64,000 bases of DNA from Lotus japonicus. Taxonomy: Eukaryota > Streptophyta > Magnoliopsida > Fabales > Fabaceae. The notes under the pieces were generated by a model that was not told the origin of the DNA, made no database searches, and was given only the letters and a program-made list of their open reading frames with translations. The first letter of the stretch is position 1. The number at the start of each line of letters is the position of its first letter. The position numbers and the translations under genes are program-made. This document shows positions 33,649-44,627 of the stretch, in pieces. The DNA lies in assembly GCF_012489685.1 (NCBI RefSeq), contig NC_080043.1, positions 59,046,289-59,110,288 on the forward strand. The letters are read 5' to 3'.

Positions 33649-34280
33649 TCTGAATATGCGTTATTGGATTGTACTAACTGTTTGGTTCAATTATATATTC
33701 GTATATTGTGATATCGACGAAGTGTGGGTAATGAGTGTTTATTCCATGCTAGTGACAGAAACTATTAAGAGGATAATCATTAGGTTGGACCAAGGTCTGA
33801 ACCTTTGCTTTTTTAGGAGATCGAGACCTTCTTGGGGAATTACACAGGTTTAAGGGAAACCTTAGGACTTATAGAATTATAAATCATTTCATAAATAAAA
33901 ATCATAACACGCTAAACAACATTCAAACACTTTAAAGTATCGATAAATTAGTGAAGAAGACTTAGAGCTTGAGTAAGAATTCGGGAATATGAGTAGTGTC
34001 GATGATCCTCGTTTAGGGAAAAACCCTGAGTGCTTATGCACGTTTTGCCAATCGGCAGTTAACATTTAGGCTACCTAAGGGATGAGTCTGGGAAACCAAT
34101 AAGTTTCTAAGTACGATGTACTCCTTTTGCTCTAAGAGCACTTCGACCATCCGAGTTATGAGTCAGATGATTCGAGCAATAATCAAGAGTGTTTGCACTC
34201 TATCGTTGTAGGAATTCGAGGTTGATAGTTCGACAATTACCTTAGGGAATCTTAGAGACAATATTCTTAGCCCAAATGAC
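33649..34280 (+). mobile_element. Oldest chromovirus-type LTR C, right part
   Basis: The order of landmarks continues from 15424. 'ggatcgagaccttctcagggaatta' in the complete LTR matches 'gatcgagaccttcttggggaatta' here. 'cttagagc.tgag', 'ggctac.taa' and 'ttaccttaggg..tcttagagacaata' follow in the same order. The copy is strongly diverged and fades near 34280. Confidence 0.65.
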
Positions 34281-34979
34281 CATTGGGACCCGAGCACGAA
34301 AGCCCAAATGGGGCGAGCACTTTGTGAAGTACAAAGTCTCATATTGTGAGGACAAGCCTGGATCGAATTAAATCAATCTCAGCCTTAGTCTTTTAACACA
34401 CAAAATCGTTAAAACGTAACTTAGCAAAATGAAAAGTGTACAATGAAAGCGCGATCAAACGCCAAAGGCAATACGACAATTATAACTAAAATAAAGCGGC
34501 GGGAGAGGGCAACGACCTCTTGTTCGCGATGGACTACAAATTCATGGCGACCAAAGGACTATGAGAAAACGCTGGCAACGTCTTGGCGCGCAGCGATGGC
34601 TTATTGGACCACGTTCCTCATGCCTCTTTCTACAACAATGTTGTCGGCGCTTTCTACCTTGAAGTTCTCAAGGATAAAGTTGAGGGAATCAAAATCATCA
34701 TCAACGACATTTCGGCGGTTTTCTTCCTCTGAGTTTTGCTGCACTTTCCCTTTGTCGAGTTGAGAGGGAGCAAGTGATTGCTGGATGAGGTCAGCAGGGC
34801 AAGGGGTGGCGTTAGCATTATGAGCGTGGGGGGTTCGAGGAGTCTTGAATTCAGCACCCCTATCTTGTTGGGTTCTTGATGCCTCGACGACGGTTGAAGA
34901 GATGGAGGAGCCTAGAATTATAAGAGCGTCGGAGATCTTGGGCTACTGGCCCGAAGTAGTTGATTTTTTAGGTATCTTC
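34281..34979 (-). pseudogene. Decayed C-terminal part of the antisense Transposase_28 gene
   Basis: On the minus strand, short frames downstream of the Transposase_28 ORF continue a basic, low-complexity tail without recognisable domains and with frameshifts and stops. The boundary with LTR C is not sharp. It is probably the eroded 3' end of the next gene. Confidence 0.35.
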
Positions 34980-36137
34980 TCAGAATGAGAAGACTTGGGA
35001 CTTCTTGACCCTTTTGGCGGAGTCCTTCCCATCTACTGAATTTTTCTTCTGGAGTTTCCTCTCCTTTTTGTCATTCTTCTCATAAAAATGTGGGGGAATG
35101 ATTTGCACAGCTTCTACTTCAAGCATTGCGCGCATCACCTCCTCGGAGAGTTCCATATGACCTAAAAAAAAAGGAAAAATGTAAGACACAACGTGTTGAA
35201 AATAACGACGAGTTAATGATCCTTTTGTTAAATAAAAATGATGATAAGTGTGTACCCAGGAATTCATCTGTCGCCTCAACAGTTTTGTGCTATCAATCAT
35301 GTTGAATTTGGGGAGGTAGGCGATGACTTTCTTACCGTAATCGGTAAGAGCGTCATCCGAAACCTCCATGGTCCCCACCAGTTTTTAAGTCCCATAGAAG
35401 GGGAACCGGGGAGTTCCGTCTTGATAGGTAAAGAGCTCGGGATAGGATGAATGGAGTGTGACCTTGAAAAACATTTTGGCGAACGCATTTTTGGCGTTGC
35501 TTTTGAAGGGGATGAAACGTCGGCGACCAGACCTCGCCTTTATAGACACCCACCCAAAGGTCAGCAAAAGCTTGCAGTCGACGTCATAGAAATAGAAGAA
35601 GTTAGTGAGCGAAGGGACCACGCCAATGGCGTCGCATGCGATTTTGAAGCATCGTGTGAACGCCCAAGCATTGGGATGCAGTTGGATCAGGGCGGTGTAA
35701 ATGTGATTAAGGACTATGCAGTAGAAATTGGAGAAAGTAAATTTGATGCTAAGATCAATAAACAAGATGTCGTAAACATAAAAGAAGTGCGCGGCGGGAT
35801 CATCAGGCGTTCTCCGGAAGAAAGGATATTCACCTGCCTTACACCCGTGAACTCGCAGGACTTCATCGTACTTGCCACGACTGAAACCGTTGACCATTTT
35901 GAATATCTTCATGACATAATTGATGTTTGGGTCTATGGAATATTGAGCCACCGCCTGAAGCACTAGTCCAAGTTGGACCGATTCAGGAAGTGCTTTATGG
36001 GTGTTTTGCCTAAAGGTTCTAGGCGAAAGAGTAGAAGGCGGTGGAGGGTTTGTCCCGCCGCCGGAGGGTGATGTAGGGTTAAGTTTCGACGCCAGAACCA
36101 CAACATCGGTGTTATTTTTGCGGTTATTAGACTCCAT
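34980..36137 (-). pseudogene. Antisense Transposase_28-domain gene in a Tat-like element
   Basis: The likely start is the ATG at 36137 ('MESNNRKNN'). Upstream codons to 36203 look like translated pyrimidine-rich leader. The first block has a proline-rich N-terminus, then 'YPFFRRTPDDPAAHFFYVYDILF', 'LHPNAWAFTRCFKIACDAIG' and 'FYFYDVDC', ending 'FPFY', the pattern of the 'gypsy-type transposase' domain (PF04195). A single TAA at 35385-35387 breaks the frame, which then continues to 34980 and includes an intron-like part (about 35162-35255, with GT near one end and a T-rich AG at the other). A TATA box lies at 36375-36382. Such extra ORFs are known in Tat-lineage Ty3/gypsy elements, often antisense to gag-pol. 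Their role is unknown. Confidence 0.7.
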
Positions 36138-36374
36138 TGATTTCGGAATTGTAAAGAGAAAAGAGTAAAGAAATGGTAAAAAGGAAAAGACAAACAAAAG
36201 CACAAGGTGCTAAGGAAGGGGACTCACCGGAGAAGACAACGTTTTGAGGCTGAAGAGGGGATAAAACTTGAGGACAAGGAGCGCCGACACGGAGGATGAT
36301 CGGAGATTGGAGAGCAAGAGAAGGAGGAGCAAAAGGTTTTGTGATAGAAAATGGCAAGTGAAAGCTTTGAAGGG

Positions 36375-36382
36375 TTTTTATA
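36375..36382 (-). promoter_or_regulatory. TATA box for the antisense Transposase_28 gene
   Basis: The minus-strand motif tataaaaa in a 'gcctataaaaacc' context lies about 240 bp upstream of the ATG. A donor-like CCG/GTGAGTCC at about 36230 suggests a 5' leader exon followed by an intron, but no acceptor could be fixed. Confidence 0.5.
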
Positions 36383-36964
36383 GGCAAAGGTAAAAACCTT
36401 CATATGGGGCGCGTCGCCTTGACGCGTGCGTTGTTCAAAATGCGGGGTAAATCGAAGAGGCTAATCTTGATTACCCATGGACGACGCAGAGCCTTTAATG
36501 TTGTGATTAGATGGGGATGTGACAATTGATTACAAGCGTGACGTTCGCCTAGGGGCGTGTGATGAAGGGGCGCGTGGCTTGATAGGAAGTGGAAAGGACA
36601 GCTGGCGTGTCAATACAATAGTTGGCAAAGGTATACCAAATTCGTGAAAATATTTGAATTATTACTAACTTCAATTGTTGTGCTTCTGGAAAAATGTCAA
36701 GAATTAGGTAAAGTAGAAGATGAGGACAAAATTCACCTAGACAACTTGATTAGACTTTGCGGCGAGTGAAGAAATATTGAGGATGAATAAAACTGGAACG
36801 TGGCGAGCATCAAGTTGTTTTCCGGTGGAGAAGCTATTGTAACTTGAAACTTGGTAATAGTTCCTACGCGTTTGATCGAAACCGCCAGCTGAAGAACGTC
36901 ATACCAAGTGGAAAGAGGCAAAGGGAGATCTGCTTAGGGAATCATCAGGGTAATAATCGTGGCG

Positions 36965-37150
36965 AGCAAGTATTTAAAGGCACATTGTGCTTTCATACTT
37001 CAAGCTCGGTGTCTTGTGGACAGGGTAAAAGGTGTATACCCAGTGGAGATTGGCAAGGGATTGAAAAGAGTCGGCAATTGAAGCACTTTGTTTTTAAAGA
37101 CACACTATGCTTTCATACTTCAAGCTCGGTGGCTTGTGGACTGGGCGAGC
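36965..37150 (+). repeat. 120-bp tandem repeat in the Tat-like LTR
   Basis: Two copies of 'tgctttcatacttcaagctcgg' type sequence occur exactly 120 bp apart (36976 and 37096 starts), each followed by 'cttgtgga'. They lie in U3, upstream of the TATA box. Confidence 0.85.
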
Positions 37151-37360
37151 CCCCCACCTCCTAAAAGAGCTCGCCAGGGACAGTGAAGATGGTCAATTAA
37201 GGAATCAGCCAGGGGCGAAGGAGAAGACTTCGTTATGTTAAGATCTCACTTAGACATGACCTACAAGGGCGGTCAAGGTTTGTAAGGGAGTTGGGCCGAG
37301 TGTATTAAGGCCCAACTAGCTCAATCAATGTAGAAGCTATGAGCTCCGTGTACCCCTCCC

Positions 37361-37368
37361 TATAAAAG
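37361..37368 (+). promoter_or_regulatory. TATA box of the Tat-like LTR
   Basis: The motif tataaaag preceded by 'cccctccc' is a well-formed promoter element, consistent with plus-strand transcription. Confidence 0.65.
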
Positions 37369-37604
37369 GAAACTTTGCCATCATTGTAAAGGACATTTTG
37401 ACATTTATCTAAAAAATGATTAGGTTATTAGAGCATCTCCAATGGTAGTATTTAATGTTAAATGCATACTCATGTGAGTATCTATTACCATTGGAGTACA
37501 TATTCAATTCCAACATGGCCAAAATGAGTATGTGGGAATAGATACTCTACACTAGACTTGAAAAGTGAGCTTGTATTTATTACAAGCACTTACAATTAAT
37601 ATAA

Positions 37605-38719
37605 GAGTAAATTACACTCCCCTCCCTTAAGGTTTTCCAATATGACACTCAGCCCCATTCTTAATTAAAATCTACACTCCACCCCACCTATTCTACCAAG
37701 TTAACTACATCTTAAAAGATGCTAACAGGATATTCTCTTTAATTCCAAACTAATAAATTTAAATATTGAAATAATAATAAAATTAAAAAATTCGGTTTAT
37801 TACTTTTTATTTCAAGAAGTTTAAGATATTTACAATTAAATATTTTCACAATGTTGTATAGGAATATCAATAACATTTAAGTTTACAAATATAAATTTAG
37901 ACTAAACAAATACTTCTATTTTTCTTTTAACTTATTTTCATGATTAATTGTACTAACAAAATTTCATGATTAATTAGATGATATTTATTCCAATGAAAAG
38001 CCCAAAAACAAATTTATGATTGTTCTAGTCACCTTCTCAATTAGTATATTATTAGCTTCATAGATTGGTTGCACTTGCAACATGCAATATTATCTTAGCA
38101 AATAAAATGCGAAATGCAACAAATAACAGATGATTATTACGTGAGGTGCTTGGTCTACTAGAATAACTGAATGAGGTATAGTTTCATATCTCAAAAAAAT
38201 GGATTTAAATTCTTAGTAATCTCAATCACATGATGTTGTATGTCCTCCAATGATAGCTCAAGTGGTAAGAGCTTGGGGATATATGAGTTGGGTATGGGCA
38301 GTTGCAATTTATCTTTTCAATGTACCAATATAAAATTAAAATATAATTCATATATCTTGAAATTATATAATCCAAGATGAATTTTATGAAGAAAAAAGTC
38401 ATATAATATCATAAATTATATTGTGAGAATATTTGTAGCTTTCGTCAACATATAATACAGTAAATAGTTTAAAATAGATTATTATAAAAATATTAATTGT
38501 AAATTTCTTAAACTTTTTTAAATAAAAATAATAATAAAAGATTTTTTTATTATTTGAAAATTTAAATCTATTAGTTTGGAATTAAAGAGAATATTCCGTG
38601 AGCATCTTTTAAGATGTAGTTAACTTGGTAGAATAGGTGGGGTGGAGTGTAGATTTTAATTAAGAATGAGGCTGAGTGTCATATTGGCAAACCTTAAGGG
38701 AGGGGAGTGTAATTTACTC
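37605..38719. mobile_element. Non-autonomous MULE, 1115 bp, TIRs about 170 bp
   Basis: Both ends start gagtaaattacactcccctc (one reversed) and match over about 170 bp at roughly 95%. A perfect 9-bp duplication TTAATATAA flanks it (37596-37604 and 38720-38728), the signature of Mutator-like elements. The interior is AT-rich and holds a SINE but no transposase. Confidence 0.92.
38248..38350 (+). mobile_element. tRNA-derived SINE (copy 1)
   Basis: It starts with 'atgatagctcaagtggtaagagc', containing an A-box-like tagctcaagtgg (38253-38264). A second copy with the same head lies at 55823. The B box of this copy is weak. It sits inside the MULE, making a four-level nest with the MITE and the Tat LTR. 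Confidence 0.55.
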
Positions 38720-38940
38720 TTAATATAATTAGATTAAGTTGCAAATATAATTAATTAAAATGGAAATAAATAATAAAATATACAAATGTGATGTTGATAG
38801 TGGGATCCACTATATAAACTTTTAAGAGTTGTTGGGTTGGAGTAAAAAGTTAGTAAAATGGTATAGATGATGTGGCATTATGGGGAATTGTAAAAAATAA
38901 AGTGTAGATATTTTAGTGAATATGATAGATATAGATGCTC

Positions 38941-39003
38941 TTATTTCATCCTCTCGGCTAGCGTTTGGGCCTATACCTTTCTGAGTCTTCATTCCAGAAC
39001 AAG
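38941..39003 (+). mobile_element. Tat-like LTR, right end
   Basis: The sequence resumes after the MITE and ends near 'ttccagaaca'. No PBS follows, which agrees with a 3' or solo LTR. The boundary is approximate. Confidence 0.45.
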
Positions 39004-40452
39004 TATAATAATTGATAAAAAATTATTACTGCTCTCTTAATTTTTACAAATAATATAAGTAAATATGAAAAAATCAAAATAATTAAATATTTAGAAATTA
39101 ATGGAACAATATCTACGCGAATGTGAAACCAAAAAAGTAGCCATCTAGGAAAAAAAAAGTTGCAGCAATATATTCATAATTGGGACCCAAATGAAAAAAG
39201 TAGCCATCTCATATATTCAAGCCTGAAAGCGACATATCATTAGAGACCCATGTCGGGACGGAAGATAGTCATTTGCTTTATGTCCTATTTTTCATTTTAC
39301 CAATAAAATTTTATTATGAAAATTTAAAAGAAAAAAAGATGAGACAATTATATAATATCCTAAACATTTTTGCTTATAAAAAATATATATATGATTACCT
39401 AAGTGCTCTATAATTATATAATAGAATTAAAATTTACTAGTGTGATGCTTAATTTTGATGCATGACGGTGTAAAATAATATTTTCACCGTCGACTAATAA
39501 TTGCAACTACTTTTGCCATTTTTCTCTTTCTCGAATATGTTTGGCTTATGCATCAATTATTTTCTCTTAGTATTATTGTAATTGAAAAGAAAAAAAAGCT
39601 CACACATTCTTTTTTTTCTTTCTTTAAGCCCACATATTCTAATAAGAGAATAATGTTATATCAACTTTAATAAAGAGAATGTGATATGAACCGAACGTAC
39701 ATAAATTTGAGTGCATGAAACCTGTTCCAGTGCATAAGTAGACCCCCCTTAATTTACTTCACGTGTCAAGTTGTCTCTATCGGATAGTCATAGAGGCATT
39801 TAAGATCACTTTACACATGGGTAAAAGTACATTTAAAATTAAATTACGTAAAAAACATAAATAGCACCTTTCTGTTTTTAGTAGTGGAGAAAATTAAGAA
39901 AACAAAATTGTCAAATAAAAATTTAAATGTTGGCTAAAGTAAATAATATTGGTCGGTCCAAAAACTGAAAATTGGATTTTACCCTTAAAAAGTTCGAAGG
40001 AAGAAATGATTAGAATGAAAACGAAGGGACATAGAATTTTGGAGCTAGCGATATCTTGATTCGTCGATAATCATCACTTTCAAGTTCTAACTTTTTAAGA
40101 CATTGGTGGTGACGGGTGCAAATCCACGCAAAAATGACATGTGAGAACAAGAGGATGCTGTTTGATTCTAGCCCATGATAATTGAGAATATTTTTACCAA
40201 CCATTTATTATTTAATTAGTGTGTGTGACCATATGTAATGCAGCAAGAAAATTAGTTACTGTATTGAATGATTTGGTCTAAAAACAGCATGAAAGACGAT
40301 TCAATCTCAATCTTGTATTTTATTTATAATGATCACGATAACAAACTCAAGCAAGAAACCAATTAAACTATCTAATAAACACATGATTCTTCTTCCTATT
40401 ACAAATTACACATAGTATACATATTATATGAAATCTGTTTAGTTTAGCTTAA
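39004..40452. other. Intergenic, AT-rich
   Basis: No gene is seen. A 28-nt hairpin (39464-39491, gacggtg...caccgtc arms) is present. Short frames here, such as 40010-40204, show no protein-like features. The last 200 bp should include the 3' UTR of the LRR gene. Confidence 0.6.
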
Positions 40453-41547
40453 TTAGCAAGCTTTGAGTGGCTTCCCACAGAGGCAATCGTTGTAAACAAA
40501 GGACGAAGCTTCCAAATGATCAAACGGAGATCCAATTGGAATGGCACCACAAAGATGGTTGTGACTCAAATCCAAGTGTCCAATATACGCAGCAGAGGAT
40601 ATAGATTTTGGGATTGCCCCTTTGAGATTGTTATAAGACAAATCCAAAGCCGTGAAATAAGACCTTTCACCAAACGCGTCGGGGATAGCACCTTCCAACG
40701 CATTGTGACTGATGTTTAAATCACTTATGCCAGACACGAACAAACTTTTCGGAATGTGTCCGGAAAGCCTGTTCATGTCCAAATTGAGGGTATAAAGAAC
40801 CGCCATTTTACCGAGCGATTCGGGTATCGGCCCAGATACTTGGTTACGAGATAGATCTAAGTCCGCAAGACGGTAAATACGAGAAATTGAGCTCGGGATA
40901 GGCCCGCTAATTGAGTTACCGCTCAGCAAGGCCCGACTCAGCATTCGGAGTGATCCAAAGTCACGTGGGATGGGCCCGGAGAGACGGTTGTTGCGGAGGT
41001 CGAGGTGCATGAGGCTCCGGAGGCCGGTAAGGGAGGCTGGGATTGCACCGGAGATGCCGTTGTCGGCGACGTTGAGGACGGTGAGGCGGTGGAGCCGGCC
41101 GATGTCGGAGGGGATTTTACCGATGATGCGGTTACCGACAAGGTCGACGATCCGGAGGAAGGGGAGTGAGGTTATGCAGCCGGGGATCTCGCCGGAGATT
41201 CCCTTCCAATCGGCGATTGTGAGGCTGGAGAGGCGGTGGAGCTTGCAGATTGCCGGGGAGATCCGGCCAGTCATGTAGCCGGTTTGGTTTGCCTTCTCGA
41301 ACATCTTCTCCTCCGACTCGCCGCGGAGGTTGATGTCGGCGACGCGGTGGGTCCCTCTGTCGCAGCTGATGCCGTACCACTTGTTGCAGCAGTCGGCGCC
41401 GGTCCATGTCTTGAAGATATCAAACTTAGTTTCGTGGAGGGCTGCCTTGAACTGCAGCAGCGCCGCCCTCTCCGCCGGCGGACATGACTGTACTGCGGTG
41501 GTGACCGCCAGTAATAGCACTGCTTGTATAAACCAAACGCCACCCAT
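40453..41547 (-). CDS. DRT100-like secreted leucine-rich-repeat protein (364 aa)
   Basis: The intronless ORF has a signal peptide (residues 1-21, a hydrophobic run before 'QSCPPAERAAL'). An LRR N-terminal domain follows, with the paired cysteines in 'DCCNKWYGISCD'. About nine plant-type extracellular LRRs (LxxLxxLxLxxNxxxGxIP) occupy residues 110-340, and a cysteine-containing cap ends 'CLCGKPLKAC'. There is no transmembrane or kinase part, so the protein should be extracellular or wall-associated. The layout and length match DRT100-like and polygalacturonase-inhibitor-like proteins; DRT100-like fits best because of the N-terminal pattern. The molecular role of plant DRT100-like proteins is not settled. 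The ATG choice is supported by the signal peptide and a TATA box about 60 bp upstream. Confidence 0.92.
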   Translation of the reverse strand: MGGVWFIQAVLLLAVTTAVQSCPPAERAALLQFKAALHETKFDIFKTWTGADCCNKWYGISCDRGTHRVADINLRGESEEKMFEKANQTGYMTGRISPAICKLHRLSSLTIADWKGISGEIPGCITSLPFLRIVDLVGNRIIGKIPSDIGRLHRLTVLNVADNGISGAIPASLTGLRSLMHLDLRNNRLSGPIPRDFGSLRMLSRALLSGNSISGPIPSSISRIYRLADLDLSRNQVSGPIPESLGKMAVLYTLNLDMNRLSGHIPKSLFVSGISDLNISHNALEGAIPDAFGERSYFTALDLSYNNLKGAIPKSISSAAYIGHLDLSHNHLCGAIPIGSPFDHLEASSFVYNDCLCGKPLKAC

Positions 41548-41604
41548 TTTATGATTGAAACTGGAAACTGGAAATTACTTATATGCACTCTGCTCAGTGA
41601 TGTT

Positions 41605-41613
41605 GTTTATATA
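41605..41613 (-). promoter_or_regulatory. TATA box of the DRT100-like gene
   Basis: The minus-strand motif ctatataaac is about 60 bp upstream of the ATG at 41547, giving a short 5' UTR of about 30 nt. Confidence 0.7.
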
Positions 41614-41639
41614 GTGAAACAGAAACAGAGTCTGTTTTG

Positions 41640-43366
41640 CTTGCAATGCTATGTGAAGTAGAGAAGTGTATTATGAATGTGCGTGGAAGTTTGGAGACTC
41701 TGACAACTTCATTTATACTGTTCATTCGAGTTTTATGACCATTTTGTCCCTTACACAGTTCTTATCTGGTGAAGTCTTTGACTGAACTAGTCAACCATTT
41801 TCTCTTCTTCCTTTGTTTTAATAGAGAAATGTAGTAACATTTTTTTAACAATAAATTTAAAGTGATCAGGGGGATGGTGCCTGACTAGGGAAAAGTGGAA
41901 AACTATGGGGATAAAGAACACTTTAAACAATATTCTTGGATTATTAACATTCTAACACTAACAATCTTTTACATGCATGATATAATGTGACAGTAAAAGA
42001 GATAGAAAAAAAATATGGTGTATAAAAACTATTGTTATTGCTAGGTGATATATGAATCACGTCTACTAAATATCGAATCTATCACTGTTCTCTTTTATTA
42101 ATTTGAGTGATGCTAGTTTCTTTATTTGAATAGAGAAGAACAGGTGAACATGGGAAAGAGGATAATTGGGACACATGTTGAAAGAAGGAAAGGACTGAGA
42201 GTAGGAGGATGCACATGGTGGCGGAAGGGACCAGAGAACACAATTATAAGGCTGGCACTGTTCTTCTATATATAAATTTATATTAGGGCTTCTAACTTGA
42301 TCAATATTTCTCATCAATTTTCATCTTATATTTACTGGTTTTAATTTTTTCATAATTATACCATACAGTTGATTTTAAAAATAAAACCAATTTTCTAAAG
42401 AAACTTGAATAACTAATGTTTGGATGTTAGAAATGATTCTCCTGAAAAATAAATCGATTCAAACCTATATACTATTGATTAGATGAAGCAATAATAATCT
42501 TGTCCAATTCACATTCTCATATGGCTTGGGTCTCTTTTTGTTTTGGCCTTTATCAAACGGAGACTAAAGGTTCATGATTAAGGGAGGGCCCTTCCTTCCT
42601 CCTTCCTGTAATCTATAACTGTGAAATAGAGTTAGGACCCTGTCGTAATCGACCAATAGATGTGTGGTTAGTGTATCACTAGCTAATAGAAGAATGCAAA
42701 GTAACCCCACAGATACCTAAATCTTTGTCTCCCTAATTAACTTGTTAAATTGCAGGAAGTTTAATGCACTTGATTTAAACCTAATTGGCCGTCAGAACCT
42801 ACATGCGTAAACTAATTAAATGTAGGATCAGAGTAAATTAATTAATCAATTTAAATTGTCTTTTGTGGTCACAATTCTGAAAACAAAAAATGACCCACTT
42901 GCATCGCTGCAGCGTTACATTGCATGAATCTTGCATGTGGGACGCTACTGATATACACTAAAGTTGGCCAATAAGGACAACCCCATCATATCATATCTTT
43001 TTTCCTTGAATAATTGTGTGATGTATCATTTACGTATGAATAATGCTTTATTGATATTTTTATCACTAGCTACACTAGAGAAAATAGAAAAAAGAAATAA
43101 GAGAAATTAGTGATATGAAAAATACAAATGTATAGGAAGGAAAATATGAAAAAATAATATGGGAGAAAAAATGAAGTGTAAAAGAATATAATCATTACTC
43201 AAATATATATATAGTGTTTGTATGTTTTTCTAGGCATATTTCAAAGGAGCTTAAGTGTATCTTGGTATGTTCATATCTTTTGTGTTATTATAATTAAGGT
43301 GTTTTTGACCAACGTAAACGTAAAAAGAAACATATACCTAGTCCTCCTCCAATCAACCTACACAAA
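41640..43366. other. Intergenic, presumed promoter side of the LRR gene
   Basis: AT-rich DNA without convincing ORFs, RNAs or repeats. The frames at 42066-42317 and 43218-43559 lack codon-like composition and known motifs. Confidence 0.6.
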
Positions 43367-43652
43367 TTGTGGTGGGTTTTTTTTTGTTACAGAGGGAAAA
43401 GAAACAACAAGCAACAAAAGAAAACTAGTTAATAACGTCCTGACAGAGCAGGGAAATCACTATTGCTGGTGGTTGAGACCAGAGTTTCCAACCCAATCCT
43501 CATACACAACGAGCTTTGTCAATGCATCGGCAACCTTATTTTGCTCCCGCAGTACATGACAACAGACACACTCCAATCTCTATTATTCAACTCCCGAATA
43601 GCTAGAATGTCATCTCGGTGACAAAAGTTATCCACCTCTCTATCACTTGAAA

Positions 43653-44512
43653 TTATACTTCCTGGGCTTCAAGACAATCCATATAGCAAACAACACTTTT
43701 GTATCCCATCTCCCAAACATGAGAAAGGCCCTTCCTAGCAGCTAAGAGTTCCACTTTGAAAGCATCTCCAGCGCCTAAACTGGCCGTGAAACCAGAGACC
43801 CAGCGACCATCTCGATCCCGGACAACACCACCACCACCCATCCTGTTCACTCAAGGATCCTAGCTCCCGTCGGTATGCAACGAAACAGAGCTTGGCTCAA
43901 CTGTTATCCCAGGCGACGGTTGCTGCGTGGCCAAGTCTTGCTTCTGGAATTCGACCATGTCAACATGTATATGCGACGCATCACCTCACCAGGTTGCCAC
44001 AGTGACTGCTAAAAAACAAAGGAGTTCCTCCACTTCCAGAGGTTCCAAGCCAGAGCACAAAACACAGTATGATCGCTGCTTTGTAGATGCACGAATAACC
44101 AGTGGCGGAAAGGGGCAGCTACCGGAATCCATGGGAGAAGCCCCCGGAATTGACTCCGAACCCAGATAGAACCTAAGCAGCGACAGAGCACATGTTCAGC
44201 ATCTTCCACTGTCGCTCCACATCTGATGCAGGACGATGTGGCTGCGAGGTGACTACCGTGCCTTTTCGCGTTTGTGGGTAGTGCATCTCTGCCCACCAAC
44301 CACAGAAAAAACCTCACCTTCTCAGGTGCACAGGCCCTCCAAATAAGCTTCCAAAATCCTGTCTCCGGTGTGCCATCTTCGCTCAGAAATTGATATGCGG
44401 ATGCCGCCGAGTATACTTCGTCACTTGCTTCCCTCCATAGGATTCGACCCTCCCTAGCCTGAATGGTGGGTATTTGAACACAAGCTATTTCCTCCCTGAT
44501 CTCCAACGGCAA
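43653..44512 (-). pseudogene. LINE zf-RVT region and RNase H remnant
   Basis: The 44009-44512 frame contains 'SAYQFLSEDG', 'FFLWLVGRDALPTNAKR' and a CxxC...HxxxxC arrangement ('CIRCGATVEDAEHVLCRC'), the zf-RVT module. The 43653-43850 frame contains 'GGGGVVRDRDGRWVSGF' and 'KVELLAARKGL', the start of an RNase H domain of the RVT_3 type with its catalytic glutamate. The two are separated by stops. Confidence 0.8.
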
Positions 44513-44627
44513 CAGGGTATATAAGATGTCAAAAGTTCATGCACCTTGACGCCAAATATCAGCCAAAGTGAGCCTAGTATCTGTGATATGCACGAAAGGA
44601 ACCCTGGTAGCAAGTATCCTTGCCTAG

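Larger units (their letters stand above)
36600..37427 (+). mobile_element. Tat/Ogre-like LTR, left part
   Basis: Plus-strand LTR-like DNA with a TATA box at 37361-37368 (cctataaaagg context) and a GC-rich phrase 'actgggcgagccccccac', typical in look of legume Tat/Ogre LTRs. Its start is uncertain. It is interrupted by the Harbinger-type MITE and resumes at 38941. Lying downstream of the antisense gene, it would be the 3' LTR. Confidence 0.55.
37431..38940. mobile_element. PIF/Harbinger-type MITE, interrupted by a MULE
   Basis: The ends are GAGCATCTCCAATGG (37431) and ...AGATGCTC (38940), with a TTA duplication on both sides (37428-37430 and 38941-38943). The GAGCATCT terminus and TTA target site are standard for Tourist-like elements. 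Without the inner MULE it is about 0.39 kb. It splits the Tat-like LTR. Confidence 0.8.

Noticed and set aside
35451..35966. 171-aa plus-strand ORF
   Set aside because: Mirror of the antisense Transposase_28 gene, which has the recognisable domain.
39464..39491. Hairpin as a possible microRNA precursor or terminator
   Set aside because: Too short for a plant precursor; more likely a fragment of a small inverted-repeat element.
40970..41588. Several ORFs on both strands over the LRR gene
   Set aside because: Shadows of the DRT100-like coding region.
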